Of a stretch of DNA of 10,298 nt, positions 1-7,499 are shown one piece after another. Source of the stretch: Acidobacteriaceae bacterium (lineage in GTDB: Bacteria > Acidobacteriota > Terriglobia > Terriglobales > SbA1); NCBI GenBank assembly GCA_019237515.1, contig JAFAGX010000604.1, positions 1 to 10,298 on the forward strand. Direction: 5' to 3'. The position numbers were made by a program, and so were the translations under genes. Position 1 is the first letter of the stretch; every line of letters starts with the position of its first letter. The notes under the pieces are model-generated. The model worked only from the letters and a program-made list of their open reading frames with translations, was not told the origin of the DNA and ran no database searches.

Positions 1-43
1 CACGCTGGTCGCGATGTTGAAATCTCCGCAGGTGGCGAACTAG
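1..43 (+). CDS. C-terminal tail of an unidentified protein (partial, left edge)
   Basis: Reading from base 2, the frame gives TLVAMLKSPQVAN followed by a TAG stop at 41-43. Only 13 residues are visible, too few to assign a family. It is called coding only because it is open from the window edge and has a plausible amphipathic, helix-like composition. It could equally be chance. The 74 bases after it, up to the tRNA, hold no gene. They contain a short direct repeat, ggaggttt, at about 87-94 and again just before the tRNA. Confidence 0.3.
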   Translation, partial: TLVAMLKSPQVAN

Positions 44-117
44 AAACGGCATAAAGAAAGCTCAGCCCGTAACTCGAACAACTCAGGAGGTTTATGGGAA
101 TTTATTCTTGGGAGGTT

Positions 118-194
<77 letters not shown>

Positions 195-199
195 AAATC

Positions 200-228
200 A
201 TGATAAATAAGCAAACCATGAGCGTCAA
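200..228 (-). promoter_or_regulatory. Sigma70-type promoter of the tRNA-fMet gene
   Basis: On the minus strand a -35 hexamer TTGACG (228-223) is followed by exactly 17 bases and a -10 hexamer TATCAT (205-200). The expected start of transcription falls at about 193-195, right at the mature tRNA 5' end (194). The transcript would therefore have almost no 5' leader for RNase P to remove. Confidence 0.6.
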
Positions 229-234
229 ACCGTC

Positions 235-263
235 GAGGTCACACAGACGTGTGAGGTCACACA
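235..263. repeat. Direct repeat GAGGTCACACA with interleaved TCACAC/GTGTGA hairpins
   Basis: GAGGTCACACA occurs at 235-245 and again at 253-263. Between the copies the complementary hexamer GTGTGA (249-254) can pair with TCACAC on its left (239-244, loop AGAC) or with CACAC on its right (258-262). It lies just upstream of the tRNA promoter and downstream of the peroxiredoxin stop. It could be an operator for the tRNA, or a weak hairpin at the end of the peroxiredoxin transcript; no T-tract follows. The remaining bases from 264 to 332 show nothing else recognisable. Confidence 0.4.
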
Positions 264-332
264 ATTTGAGCAGCCATTGAGCCTGGAATCACCGATGCGA
301 CCACCCAGGAACCGAAGGGAACTCGCGTTTTC

Positions 333-896
333 TCAGTTCTTCAGCTTAGGGCGCTCGCAAGCGTCAACAATTTTGCCTGGATCGATGGCGTCTTTGTCCA
401 GTTGTTCTTCGAGAATCTTGCCATCTTTTCCGATCAAGATGTTGACCCGGCGTGCCGCCTTATACTCGTCCACGTAAACGCTGTATTTGTGCGTCAACTC
501 CCCTCCCCAATCACTCAGCAACGGGAAGGTCACGCCGATCTGATCGGCCCAGGCTTTATTGGCGAAGGGACTGTCCACGCTCACACCCAGGACCTGGGTG
601 TCGGCAGCTTCCAGCTTGTGGAGATTTTGCTGGAAGTTTTTCATCTGTTGGGTTCAACCGCCGGTAAAAGCGAAGATGTAGAAAGCCAAAACTACATTCT
701 TTTTGCCGCGATATTGGCTGAGGGTTACGTCCTTGAGGTCGTGACCATCGAAATATTGCAGCTTGAAATCGGGCGCCATATCGCCCACCTTCAACGTCAT
801 GGGCGCCTTTTTTTCAGCGGCACGAACCTGGGTTGAAGGAATAAATGCGGCGGCCAAGCTGAGCATGAGTACGGCACTGATTCCAACTTTTCGCAT
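333..896 (-). CDS. Exported peroxiredoxin (AhpC/TSA family), probable selenoprotein: in-frame TGA at the peroxidatic cysteine
   Basis: Thioredoxin-fold peroxidase that would reduce H2O2 or organic peroxides with a thiol donor, probably in the periplasm. Read through the TGA at 654-656, the frame gives 187 residues. Residues 1-26 are a Sec signal peptide (hydrophobic core ISAVLMLSLAAAF, likely cleavage after QVRA). VGDMAPDFKL and VVLAFY follow, then FTGG-TGA-TQQM. Family members have a Cys at this position (T-x-x-C), so the TGA is residue 81 and most likely encodes selenocysteine. Downstream, DTQVLGVSVDS and ARRVNILIGKDG (active-site Arg near 149-150) are intact, with one Cys (C180) near the C-terminus as a possible resolving residue. 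The usual active-site Pro seven residues before the catalytic position is Ile74 here. The start ATG at 896-894 is preceded by GGGGTGA (910-904) seven bases upstream. The gene ends in a normal TGA (335-333). Alternative: a pseudogene or sequencing error, less likely because the only stop falls exactly on the catalytic codon. Confidence 0.85.
583..601 (-). promoter_or_regulatory. Candidate SECIS hairpin 2 in the peroxiredoxin mRNA
   Basis: In the mRNA, ACACCCA (601-595) pairs perfectly with UGGGUGU (589-583) around a five-base loop GGUCC. The loop resembles the GGUCU loop of the E. coli fdhF SECIS and starts with G. However, the loop begins about 59 bases after the TGA, further than the usual bacterial range. 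The bases encode the conserved stretch DTQVLGVS, so the pairing may simply reflect codon choice. Confidence 0.25.
608..636 (-). promoter_or_regulatory. Candidate SECIS hairpin 1 in the peroxiredoxin mRNA
   Basis: In the mRNA, CUUCCAGC (636-629) pairs perfectly with GCUGGAAG (615-608), an 8-bp stem closing a 13-base loop (628-616). The stem starts 17 bases, and the loop 25 bases, after the TGA codon. This is within the spacing known for bacterial SECIS elements, whose apical loop binds SelB. The loop begins with A residues rather than the G usually seen, so the match is incomplete. The paired bases also encode NFQQNLHKLEA. Confidence 0.5.
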
Positions 897-1043
897 ATAG
901 AGTTCACCCCAAACGGTTAGCTGGTTTTCTATTCTCTCAGCAAAGCGAAAATAGTGCCACCATAAGTCATTGCGTCGTGAACCGAGAACCAAGTAGAGTT
1001 TGGCTAAAGACGTGATTGCGCCGCGGTTGCGGGGCCGACAAAC

Positions 1044-2825
1044 ATGAGCCTGGAAACGATTAACGATATTTTCTTCGCCATTGCCGATCGGGATGATCGG
1101 GTGGTCATGATGCATCGTCAGGCGATCCAATGGGTGTCGATTTCTGCGGGCGAGTTTTATCACAATGTGGTCGGTGTGGCGCGGGCGCTGCAGGAGTGGG
1201 GTATTCGCAAAGGTGACCGCGTGGCCATTCTGAGTGAGAACCGTCCGGAGTGGGCCATTTCCGATTTTGCGTGCCTGTTGATCGGGGCGGTCGTAGTTCC
1301 TGTCTACACCACTCTTACCGACGAGCAAGCAGCTTATATTTTGAAGGACTCGGGAGCACGAGTCATTTTTTTATCAACTGAGAAGCAGTTGCAAAAAATC
1401 AGCAACGTACGGCATCAAGCGTCGGTTGAAAAAATTGTGGTCATGGACGCAGTTGAAACGGCGCACGCCTTTCATATGCAACGGCTGATGCGTGATGGTC
1501 CGCAGCAGCGCGACGCTAAGTTCGATACTGTGGCGAGAAAAACTGCACCAGACGATCTGGCCACCATTATTTATACATCGGGTACGACGGGTATTCCCAA
1601 AGGCGCCATGCTGACGCACAGAAATATCGCGTCTAATATTGGCGCGTGGCTGCCGACGTTAGGATTTCATCCGGGACACATCAGTTTGTCCTTCTTGCCG
1701 CTTTCTCACGTAACGGCACGCAATGTTGACCTTGGTCTGCTGTACCGGGGAGTGACTCTGGCTTATGTGTCTTTTTTTGATCAGCTGCCCAAGGCGCTGC
1801 TGGAAGTGCGGCCGACGATCTTTGTCGCTGTGCCTCGCGTATACGAAAAAATCCATGCACAAGTAGATGTAAAAGCCAGCAGCTTCCCGGCAAAACAAAT
1901 CTATCGGTGGTCAAAAGTGGTGGGACGAAAACATCGCCAGGAAATCGAGGTAGGAGAAACACCAAAATCGCTCGCCTGGGGCCTGGCTAACCGGATGGTT
2001 TACTCGAAAGTGCGCGCCGGGATGGGCGGACGCGCAGAAATCTTTGTGTCCGGTGGAGCGCCGCTGGGGCGCGCGTTAGCAGAATGGTTTGCCGACATGG
2101 GAATCCGCATTCACGAAGGCTACGGCCTGACGGAAACTTCCCCGGTGATCGCTGTCAATACTCCTTCGGCGCATAAGCTAGGTACCGTTGGGAAGCCTCT
2201 GTCGAATGTCGAGGTTCGAATTGCTGAGGACGGAGAAATCCTGGTGCGCGGTCCGTCCGTGTTCAAAGGGTATTGGAAAAAGCCGGAGGAAACTAACAAC
2301 GTTTTCAGCGGCGATTGGTTCAAGACGGGCGACATCGGCCATATAGATTCTGAAGGGTTTCTCGCAGTCACAGATCGCAAAAAAGATTTGATCAAGACTT
2401 CGGGAGGCAAGTTTATAGCGCCGCAGCCGCTGGAGAATTCTCTCAAGCACAATGCGCTGGTCGCGGAGGCAGTCGTTCTGGGGGACAAGCGCAAGTTTCC
2501 CGCTGTGCTGATTGCACCTTACTTTCCTCTCCTGGAGGATTGGGCCCGAACCAATCACGTCGCGTTCTCGTCGCGGGAAGAGTTGGTTGCTCAACCGAGA
2601 ATTCGCGAGTTGTATGAAGGGATCGTGGCGGACGTGAATCGTGATCTGGCTCGTTTCGAGCAGCTAAAAAAAGTTGTGCTGGTTCCTGACGAATTCTCTG
2701 CGGAAAACGGCACGCTCACCGCCAGCATGAAACTGCGGCGAAGAGTGGTCGAAGAGCGGTATCGGGAAAAGATCGAGGCCATGTACGAGGAAGCGGAACT
2801 GGCAGGGGCAAGCAAGAACGAGTAA
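1044..2825 (+). CDS. Long-chain fatty acid-CoA ligase (AMP-forming), FadD15-like
   Basis: Cytoplasmic or membrane-associated enzyme that activates fatty acids with ATP and CoA, through an acyl-adenylate, to acyl-CoA and AMP. At 593 residues it has the full length of the bacterial long-chain acyl-CoA synthetase group. Visible motifs in order: P-loop IIYTSGTTGIPKGAMLTH (about 175-192), the adenine-pocket motif EGYGLTETSP (358-367), the TGD motif (428-430), the hinge DRKKDLIKTSGG (444-455), and the C-terminal NGTLTASMKLRR with the probable catalytic Lys563. The start ATG at 1044 has only a weak G-rich stretch upstream (gcgggg). A weak promoter may exist upstream (TTGCGT at 970-975, TAGAGT at 994-999). 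It is divergent from the peroxiredoxin gene across a 147-base gap. The TAA stop is at 2823-2825. Substrate chain length is inferred from family resemblance only. Confidence 0.93.
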   Translation: MSLETINDIFFAIADRDDRVVMMHRQAIQWVSISAGEFYHNVVGVARALQEWGIRKGDRVAILSENRPEWAISDFACLLIGAVVVPVYTTLTDEQAAYILKDSGARVIFLSTEKQLQKISNVRHQASVEKIVVMDAVETAHAFHMQRLMRDGPQQRDAKFDTVARKTAPDDLATIIYTSGTTGIPKGAMLTHRNIASNIGAWLPTLGFHPGHISLSFLPLSHVTARNVDLGLLYRGVTLAYVSFFDQLPKALLEVRPTIFVAVPRVYEKIHAQVDVKASSFPAKQIYRWSKVVGRKHRQEIEVGETPKSLAWGLANRMVYSKVRAGMGGRAEIFVSGGAPLGRALAEWFADMGIRIHEGYGLTETSPVIAVNTPSAHKLGTVGKPLSNVEVRIAEDGEILVRGPSVFKGYWKKPEETNNVFSGDWFKTGDIGHIDSEGFLAVTDRKKDLIKTSGGKFIAPQPLENSLKHNALVAEAVVLGDKRKFPAVLIAPYFPLLEDWARTNHVAFSSREELVAQPRIRELYEGIVADVNRDLARFEQLKKVVLVPDEFSAENGTLTASMKLRRRVVEERYREKIEAMYEEAELAGASKNE

Positions 2826-2888
2826 TTTAAGCATAGCGGACAGGAAGCTCCGCCTCCACCGCACCAAACTAACCAACAAGATGGCCGC

Positions 2889-4187
2889 TTGCTTGCGTGG
2901 TACTCTCAAATTGCTCTGGTCGTTTACTCTTTCGCGCGCGTGCAAAAGGATAACCTGCGACGGCTTCTGCGGACGGTAGAAGCGCTGTCTGATTTTGGAC
3001 CCGCGATCACGGCTGAACGTGACCTACCGAAGACGGCTCGTGCGATGATTCCGGCTTTGCAGCAGGCGGGTGGCGCGCGAGAAGCCATCATATTTAGTTA
3101 TAGTGACAAGCCATCTCTTCTCACCGCGGTTGCTTCTGGCGGTTTTGCCCTCATGCCCGATCCGGCCTTTATTCCTTTGCTCCCAAAACATGTTCATGCG
3201 CTCACCTCGGCGGGAAGTGCGATCGTCCCCGCTTCGGGCGAATGCGACACTTTTCTCAGCTCGAATGGGAATGTCGCACCAGAGTTATTTAAATGCATTG
3301 TTCCGCTGAAAGTCGGTAGCAAACTCGTGGGAGTAGTGGCGTTGGGACGCCACGAAGCTGATGGCTTATACGATCCGGACGAATTGGACGCGCTCCAGTT
3401 GCTTTGCCACTATGTCTCGCTCGCAGTGCACAATTTTGCGCTCACGCAAACGCTGGCGCAGCGCGTTTCCGAGAACCTTCGTCTTATGGCCTCGTTGCAC
3501 GGATTTTATGACAACGCTCTGGAAGCCTTCGCGACTGCGATTGATGTGAAGCACGTGAATATCCACGGACACTCCTTGCGAGTCGCACGATACTCCACAG
3601 CAATCGCTGAGGCGATGGGACTGGATAGTGGAGAAATTGCCGCTTTGCGCTCGGCAGGATATCTGCACGACATCGGGAAAGTTGCGGTCGATAAAAGGCT
3701 TTTCGGCAAACCGGCCGCCTTGGATGCCGAAGAGTTTCGGGAGATGGCGGACCATACGATCGTCGGACACAAGATCGTCAGCGAAGTGGAATTCCCCTGG
3801 CCAAAGATTCCGGAAATTGTGCGCTGGCATCACGAGAGGGCGGATGGATCGGGATATCCGGACCGGCTCGTTTTGGAAGATGTGCCGTTGCCGGTGCGCA
3901 TTGTGGCGCTGGCTGACACATTTGACGCAATGACGAGCGAGCGACCCTATCGTGAGCCGATTACTCTGGGGGCCACGTTGAGTGAGATCGTCCGCCTGAC
4001 ACCGGAGAAATTCGATCCTAATGCAGTGCAGGCGCTGTTGTTGCAGGTGCGTCGCGATACCGTCGGAAGCAACCGAACCCCATTTCTCGAGGGCCGGATC
4101 GCCGAAAGCATTGGCGCCGCCGACGTAGATCACCTGGCAGCCGCCTTGCAGCATAAGGTGAACCATGGCCGGCTGTATCTGACGTAG
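2889..4187 (+). CDS. GAF-HD-GYP domain protein, predicted cyclic-di-GMP phosphodiesterase
   Basis: Signalling enzyme predicted to hydrolyse cyclic-di-GMP to GMP. Counting from the TTG at 2889, residues about 30-185 form a GAF sensor domain and about 205-400 an HD-GYP domain. The metal and signature residues are intact: YLHDIGK (H260, D261), then HHERADGSGYP (314-324), then ADTFDAMTSERPYREP (342-357). No membrane segment is convincing, so it is probably cytosolic. The start is uncertain: there is no in-frame ATG near the beginning. TTG 2889 or GTG 2940 (VQKDNLRRLLRTVEAL) are the options, and neither has a clear ribosome binding site. An ATG at 2881 is in another frame and runs only 32 codons. 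The frame is the same as that of the preceding ligase, and the 63-base gap contains no other stop in this frame. The TAG stop is at 4185-4187. Confidence 0.88.
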   Translation: MLAWYSQIALVVYSFARVQKDNLRRLLRTVEALSDFGPAITAERDLPKTARAMIPALQQAGGAREAIIFSYSDKPSLLTAVASGGFALMPDPAFIPLLPKHVHALTSAGSAIVPASGECDTFLSSNGNVAPELFKCIVPLKVGSKLVGVVALGRHEADGLYDPDELDALQLLCHYVSLAVHNFALTQTLAQRVSENLRLMASLHGFYDNALEAFATAIDVKHVNIHGHSLRVARYSTAIAEAMGLDSGEIAALRSAGYLHDIGKVAVDKRLFGKPAALDAEEFREMADHTIVGHKIVSEVEFPWPKIPEIVRWHHERADGSGYPDRLVLEDVPLPVRIVALADTFDAMTSERPYREPITLGATLSEIVRLTPEKFDPNAVQALLLQVRRDTVGSNRTPFLEGRIAESIGAADVDHLAAALQHKVNHGRLYLT

Positions 4188-4289
4188 GACTCCGAATCAG
4201 GTTGGGGGGTAAGTTCACCCCAGTGGGTTCCCAAAAATTCTCCAGCAACCTTCGGTTTTATCCTGGGTTGATAATTTGAGGTTCCTGTC

Positions 4290-6239
4290 ATGAGGACCCG
4301 TCCACACCGAACCAGCCTTCTCATTACAATCGCAGCAATCCTCGTGTTCACCAGTTCCGCGATTGGAAATCGCAAAGACACGAAACCTGAGCCTGGGATG
4401 AGCGAGCGGAAACGCGCGCACCATGCCTTGAATCGGCTGACCTTCGGACCACGACCGGGTGATCTGGACCGCGTCATGGCGGAGGGGCTGGATCGATGGA
4501 TTCAGCAGCAACTTCATCCCGAGAAGATTGATGACAGTGCACTGGAGATGCGGCTGACGCTGTATCCCAGCTTGCGAATGAACCCGCGGGAACTGGTGGA
4601 GAATTTTCCGCCGGAAGCAGTCATAAAGGCAATTGCTGAAGGTAAGGAGCCGCTTCCATCGGATCAAGCAAAACATGCAATCTATGAGGCACAACTGGAG
4701 CGTTACGAGGATAGGCGGCAACGCAAACAGGAGTTGGCTGAAGATGCAACAAATAAGTCAAGGGTGGCCAATGTTTCCTCGCAAGAGCCGATGCTCGCTG
4801 AAGCTCAGGTCGTTGAACTCCGGAACATGGAACCAGATCAGCGATACCACGCAGTTCTGAGTATGCACGGTGAAGAACGTAGTCTTCTCATTGTCACTTT
4901 AAAAAACAGGCTGCACGATTTTACTGAGGGAATGGCGCCACGTCAGCGCGAAACGATCGAAGCACTCAAGAATCCTCAGCATGTCGTTACCGACGAACTG
5001 GTCGAAAGCAAACTGCTGCGAGCGGTCTATTCCGAGCGGCAACTGCAGGAAGTCATGACCGACTTCTGGTTTAACCACTTCAATGTGTTCATTGGGAAAG
5101 GGGCCGATCATTATCTGCTCGCCAGTTATGAACGCGATGTTATCCGGCCACACGCTTTCGGAAAGTTCGAGGACCTGCTGGCAGCAACTGCACAGAGTCC
5201 GGCGATGCTGTTTTATCTGGACAATTGGCTGAGTGTTGGGCCAGATTCCGATTTTGCCAACGGGATTCGTACTCCGAATAGAAAATATCGGCAGAGAAAG
5301 CAACAGGGCCAACCCGCGGGTAAAAGAGGCAGCGGAATCAACGAGAACTATGGCCGCGAGCTGCTCGAACTACACACGCTTGGTGTAAACGGAGGATACA
5401 CGCAAAAGGATGTTACCGAGGTGGCGCGCGTCTTTACTGGTTGGACGCTGAAAGAACCGAGGCGAGGCGGAGGTTTCGTATTCGATGAAAGGAAGCACGA
5501 ACCAGGGCCAAAAATCGTACTGGGCCACCGTATCAAATCTTCGGGAGAGAGAGAGGGGTTGCAGGTGTTACACATACTGGCCCACCATCCGGCTACGGCC
5601 CGATTCCTCTGCACCAAACTTGCCGTGCGCTTTGTGTCGGATAATCCTTCGCGCGAACTGGTTGATCGCATGGCACAAACATTTTTAAAAAAAGATGGCG
5701 ACATTCGCGAAGTGCTGAAGACCATGTTCCAATCGCCAGAGTTCTGGCAAGACGAGCAGTACCGGGCCAAGGTGAAGACACCTCTGGAATTCGTTGCGTC
5801 GAGCTTGCGTGTAACGGGAGCTGATGTCAGCGATCCGATGCCCCTTGTTCGACAGTTGGAGAATATGGGAATGCCGCTCTATGGAGCCCAGCCGCCGACT
5901 GGCTATTCGATGAAGGCTGATGCCTGGGTAAATTCCACAGCATTGCTGGCCAGAATGAATTTCGCGCTGGCGCTGACTGCGGGAAAATTGAAAGGGGTAC
6001 AGGTTGATGCAGAACGGCTTCTCGGACCTGAATCCTTTGCTGACGGTGAGCAGGCACTACCGCTGCTTGAAAAAAAATTGCTGGGGGAGGACGTATCGAG
6101 GCAGACGCACGATGTGATCAGTGCGAGATTACAAGATCCGAATATCAGCGGCCGCAAACTGGATGATCCGGCACGGCCGCCCAATGCTGGAATGATTGAA
6201 GGCTTGTTGCTGGGATCACCAGAGTTTCAGAGAAGATAG
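4290..6239 (+). CDS. DUF1800 family protein, Sec-exported
   Basis: Protein of the DUF1800 family, whose biochemical function is unknown; members are commonly encoded next to DUF1501 genes. It has 649 residues. A Sec-type signal peptide covers about residues 1-26 (core LLITIAAILVF). The N-terminal RAHHALNRLTFGPRPGDL motif (42-59), FWFNHFNVF (259-267), INENYGRELLELHTLG (350-365) with GYTQKDVTEVARVFTGW after it, and the C-terminal GLLLGSPEFQRR are typical of the family. Residues about 112-180 form a highly charged, probably coiled segment rich in Glu, Arg and Gln. The start ATG is supported by GAGG at 4278-4281, eight bases upstream, and by the signal peptide. The stop is 15 bases before the DUF1501 start, so the two form an operon. 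Upstream, 4188-4289 contains a short hairpin (GGGGT/ACCCC, 4206-4221) but no T-tract. Confidence 0.9.
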   Translation: MRTRPHRTSLLITIAAILVFTSSAIGNRKDTKPEPGMSERKRAHHALNRLTFGPRPGDLDRVMAEGLDRWIQQQLHPEKIDDSALEMRLTLYPSLRMNPRELVENFPPEAVIKAIAEGKEPLPSDQAKHAIYEAQLERYEDRRQRKQELAEDATNKSRVANVSSQEPMLAEAQVVELRNMEPDQRYHAVLSMHGEERSLLIVTLKNRLHDFTEGMAPRQRETIEALKNPQHVVTDELVESKLLRAVYSERQLQEVMTDFWFNHFNVFIGKGADHYLLASYERDVIRPHAFGKFEDLLAATAQSPAMLFYLDNWLSVGPDSDFANGIRTPNRKYRQRKQQGQPAGKRGSGINENYGRELLELHTLGVNGGYTQKDVTEVARVFTGWTLKEPRRGGGFVFDERKHEPGPKIVLGHRIKSSGEREGLQVLHILAHHPATARFLCTKLAVRFVSDNPSRELVDRMAQTFLKKDGDIREVLKTMFQSPEFWQDEQYRAKVKTPLEFVASSLRVTGADVSDPMPLVRQLENMGMPLYGAQPPTGYSMKADAWVNSTALLARMNFALALTAGKLKGVQVDAERLLGPESFADGEQALPLLEKKLLGEDVSRQTHDVISARLQDPNISGRKLDDPARPPNAGMIEGLLLGSPEFQRR

Positions 6240-6254
6240 TAGCTAGGAGCTTGC

Positions 6255-7499
6255 ATGTCGATTACTCGTCGAGTTTTTGTTCGCAACAGCACGCTTGCGG
6301 TTGTCGGAACGGCAGCAATCCCTTCTTTTCTTGCCCGGGCAGCGTACGCCGGTGCAGACCTTGGGTCGCGGAACAAGCGACTGGTGGTCATTTTTCAGCG
6401 GGGCGCAGCCGACGGGCTGAACATCGTGGTCCCGCATGGGGAGCAGGCATATTATGCGATGCGGCCGTCGATCCACATTCCGCAAAATCAGGTGATTGAT
6501 CTGGACGGCTTCTTTGGGCTGCATCCTTCTTTATCTTCGTTTCAGCCGCTCTGGAATCAGCGGCATCTCGCGATTGTGCATGCGGCGGGATCACCCGATC
6601 CTACGCGTTCCCATTTCGATGCGCAGGATTTTATGGAATCCGGCACGCCCGGCCTGAAAGCGACCGAAGATGGGTGGCTGAATCGCAGCCTTCGCTCGCT
6701 GCCGCCGTCGGCGGACGGTTCTGCTTTTCGCGCGATCGCGCTCGGGCCATCGCTGCCGCGCATACTTTCCGGCAGCGAGCCGGCTGTGGCTGTGAACAAG
6801 ATCAATGAATTCGGAGTTGGCAACAAGAATCGTGACGCAATGCCGATTGCCAATACGTTCGAAGCGATGTACGAACAGTCAGTCGATTCCGTGCTGCATG
6901 GCACAGGCCAGGAAACGTTCGAAGCGGTGAAGATGCTGAAGGCAGCGGATCCGGCTAAGTACACGCCCGTGGCAGGCGCAAACTATCCGCAGGGGCGTTT
7001 CGGAGAAAGTCTCAAACAATTAGCGCAGCTCATCAAGGCGAATCTGGGAGTGCAGGTTGCATTTGCCGATATCGGCGGATGGGACCATCACGTTAATGAA
7101 GGCAGTACGCAGGGGCAGATCGCAAATGTCCTGCGCGAGTTTTCACAATCTTTGTCGGCGTTCTGGATCGATCTCGGCGATCTGGCCGAAGACACGGTGG
7201 TTGTTACGATGTCGGAGTTCGGCCGCACTGCGCGAGAAAATGGCAACCGCGGCACCGATCACGGCCACGCCAACGTGATGTTCGTGATGGGAGGGCCGGT
7301 GAAAGGCGGAAGAGTTTACGGCCGCTGGCCGGGCCTGGATCAGTCACAATTGTATGAAGGCCGCGATCTCGCAGTAACCACAGATTTCCGCCGCGTACTG
7401 GGAGAAGCAGTCTATCGGCACCTCGGAAACAAAAATCTGGGCCAGGTGTTCCCAAACTTCGACAATCAGCCCGAGAAGCTCCTAAGCTTACTCGGGTGA
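6255..7499 (+). CDS. DUF1501 family protein, Tat-exported
   Basis: Member of the DUF1501 family, related in fold to the alkaline phosphatase/sulfatase group, with no established substrate. It has 414 residues. The N-terminus has a twin-arginine signal (ITRRVFVRNS, then a hydrophobic stretch to FLARAAYA, residues 3-32), implying folding or cofactor loading before export. Conserved family blocks are visible: RRLVV-like KRLVVIFQRGAADGLN (41-56), GGWDHH (274-279), SEFGRTAREN (320-329) and GTDHGHAN (333-340). The His/Asp-rich blocks are plausible metal ligands. The ribosome binding site AGGAG (6245-6249) lies five bases before the ATG. The gene follows DUF1800 by 15 bases, and the pair is probably co-transcribed and functions together at the cell surface or in the periplasm (inferred from the recurrent pairing). 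Its TGA stop directly abuts the stop of the convergent Rieske gene. Confidence 0.92.
   Translation: MSITRRVFVRNSTLAVVGTAAIPSFLARAAYAGADLGSRNKRLVVIFQRGAADGLNIVVPHGEQAYYAMRPSIHIPQNQVIDLDGFFGLHPSLSSFQPLWNQRHLAIVHAAGSPDPTRSHFDAQDFMESGTPGLKATEDGWLNRSLRSLPPSADGSAFRAIALGPSLPRILSGSEPAVAVNKINEFGVGNKNRDAMPIANTFEAMYEQSVDSVLHGTGQETFEAVKMLKAADPAKYTPVAGANYPQGRFGESLKQLAQLIKANLGVQVAFADIGGWDHHVNEGSTQGQIANVLREFSQSLSAFWIDLGDLAEDTVVVTMSEFGRTARENGNRGTDHGHANVMFVMGGPVKGGRVYGRWPGLDQSQLYEGRDLAVTTDFRRVLGEAVYRHLGNKNLGQVFPNFDNQPEKLLSLLG

Noticed and set aside
333..644. Separate 103-residue protein starting at the internal ATG 644
   Set aside because: It would be a peroxiredoxin lacking its N-terminal half and active site, with no ribosome binding site. 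It is continuous in frame with the upstream part through the TGA.
402..836. 144-residue plus-strand ORF opposite the peroxiredoxin
   Set aside because: It mirrors the peroxiredoxin coding frame, with no recognisable domain or ribosome binding site.
897..1328. N-terminal extension of the peroxiredoxin frame up to 1328 on the minus strand
   Set aside because: The extra residues overlap the ligase gene antisense, show no family resemblance, and would bury the clear signal peptide and ribosome binding site at 896-910.
3366..4166. 266-residue minus-strand ORF opposite the HD-GYP gene
   Set aside because: It lies entirely within a strongly supported HD-GYP gene and its translation is rich in Arg, His and Gln, as expected of an antisense shadow.
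4206..4221. Terminator after the HD-GYP gene
   Set aside because: The GGGGT/ACCCC stem is only five base pairs and no T-tract follows, so it is not called as a terminator.
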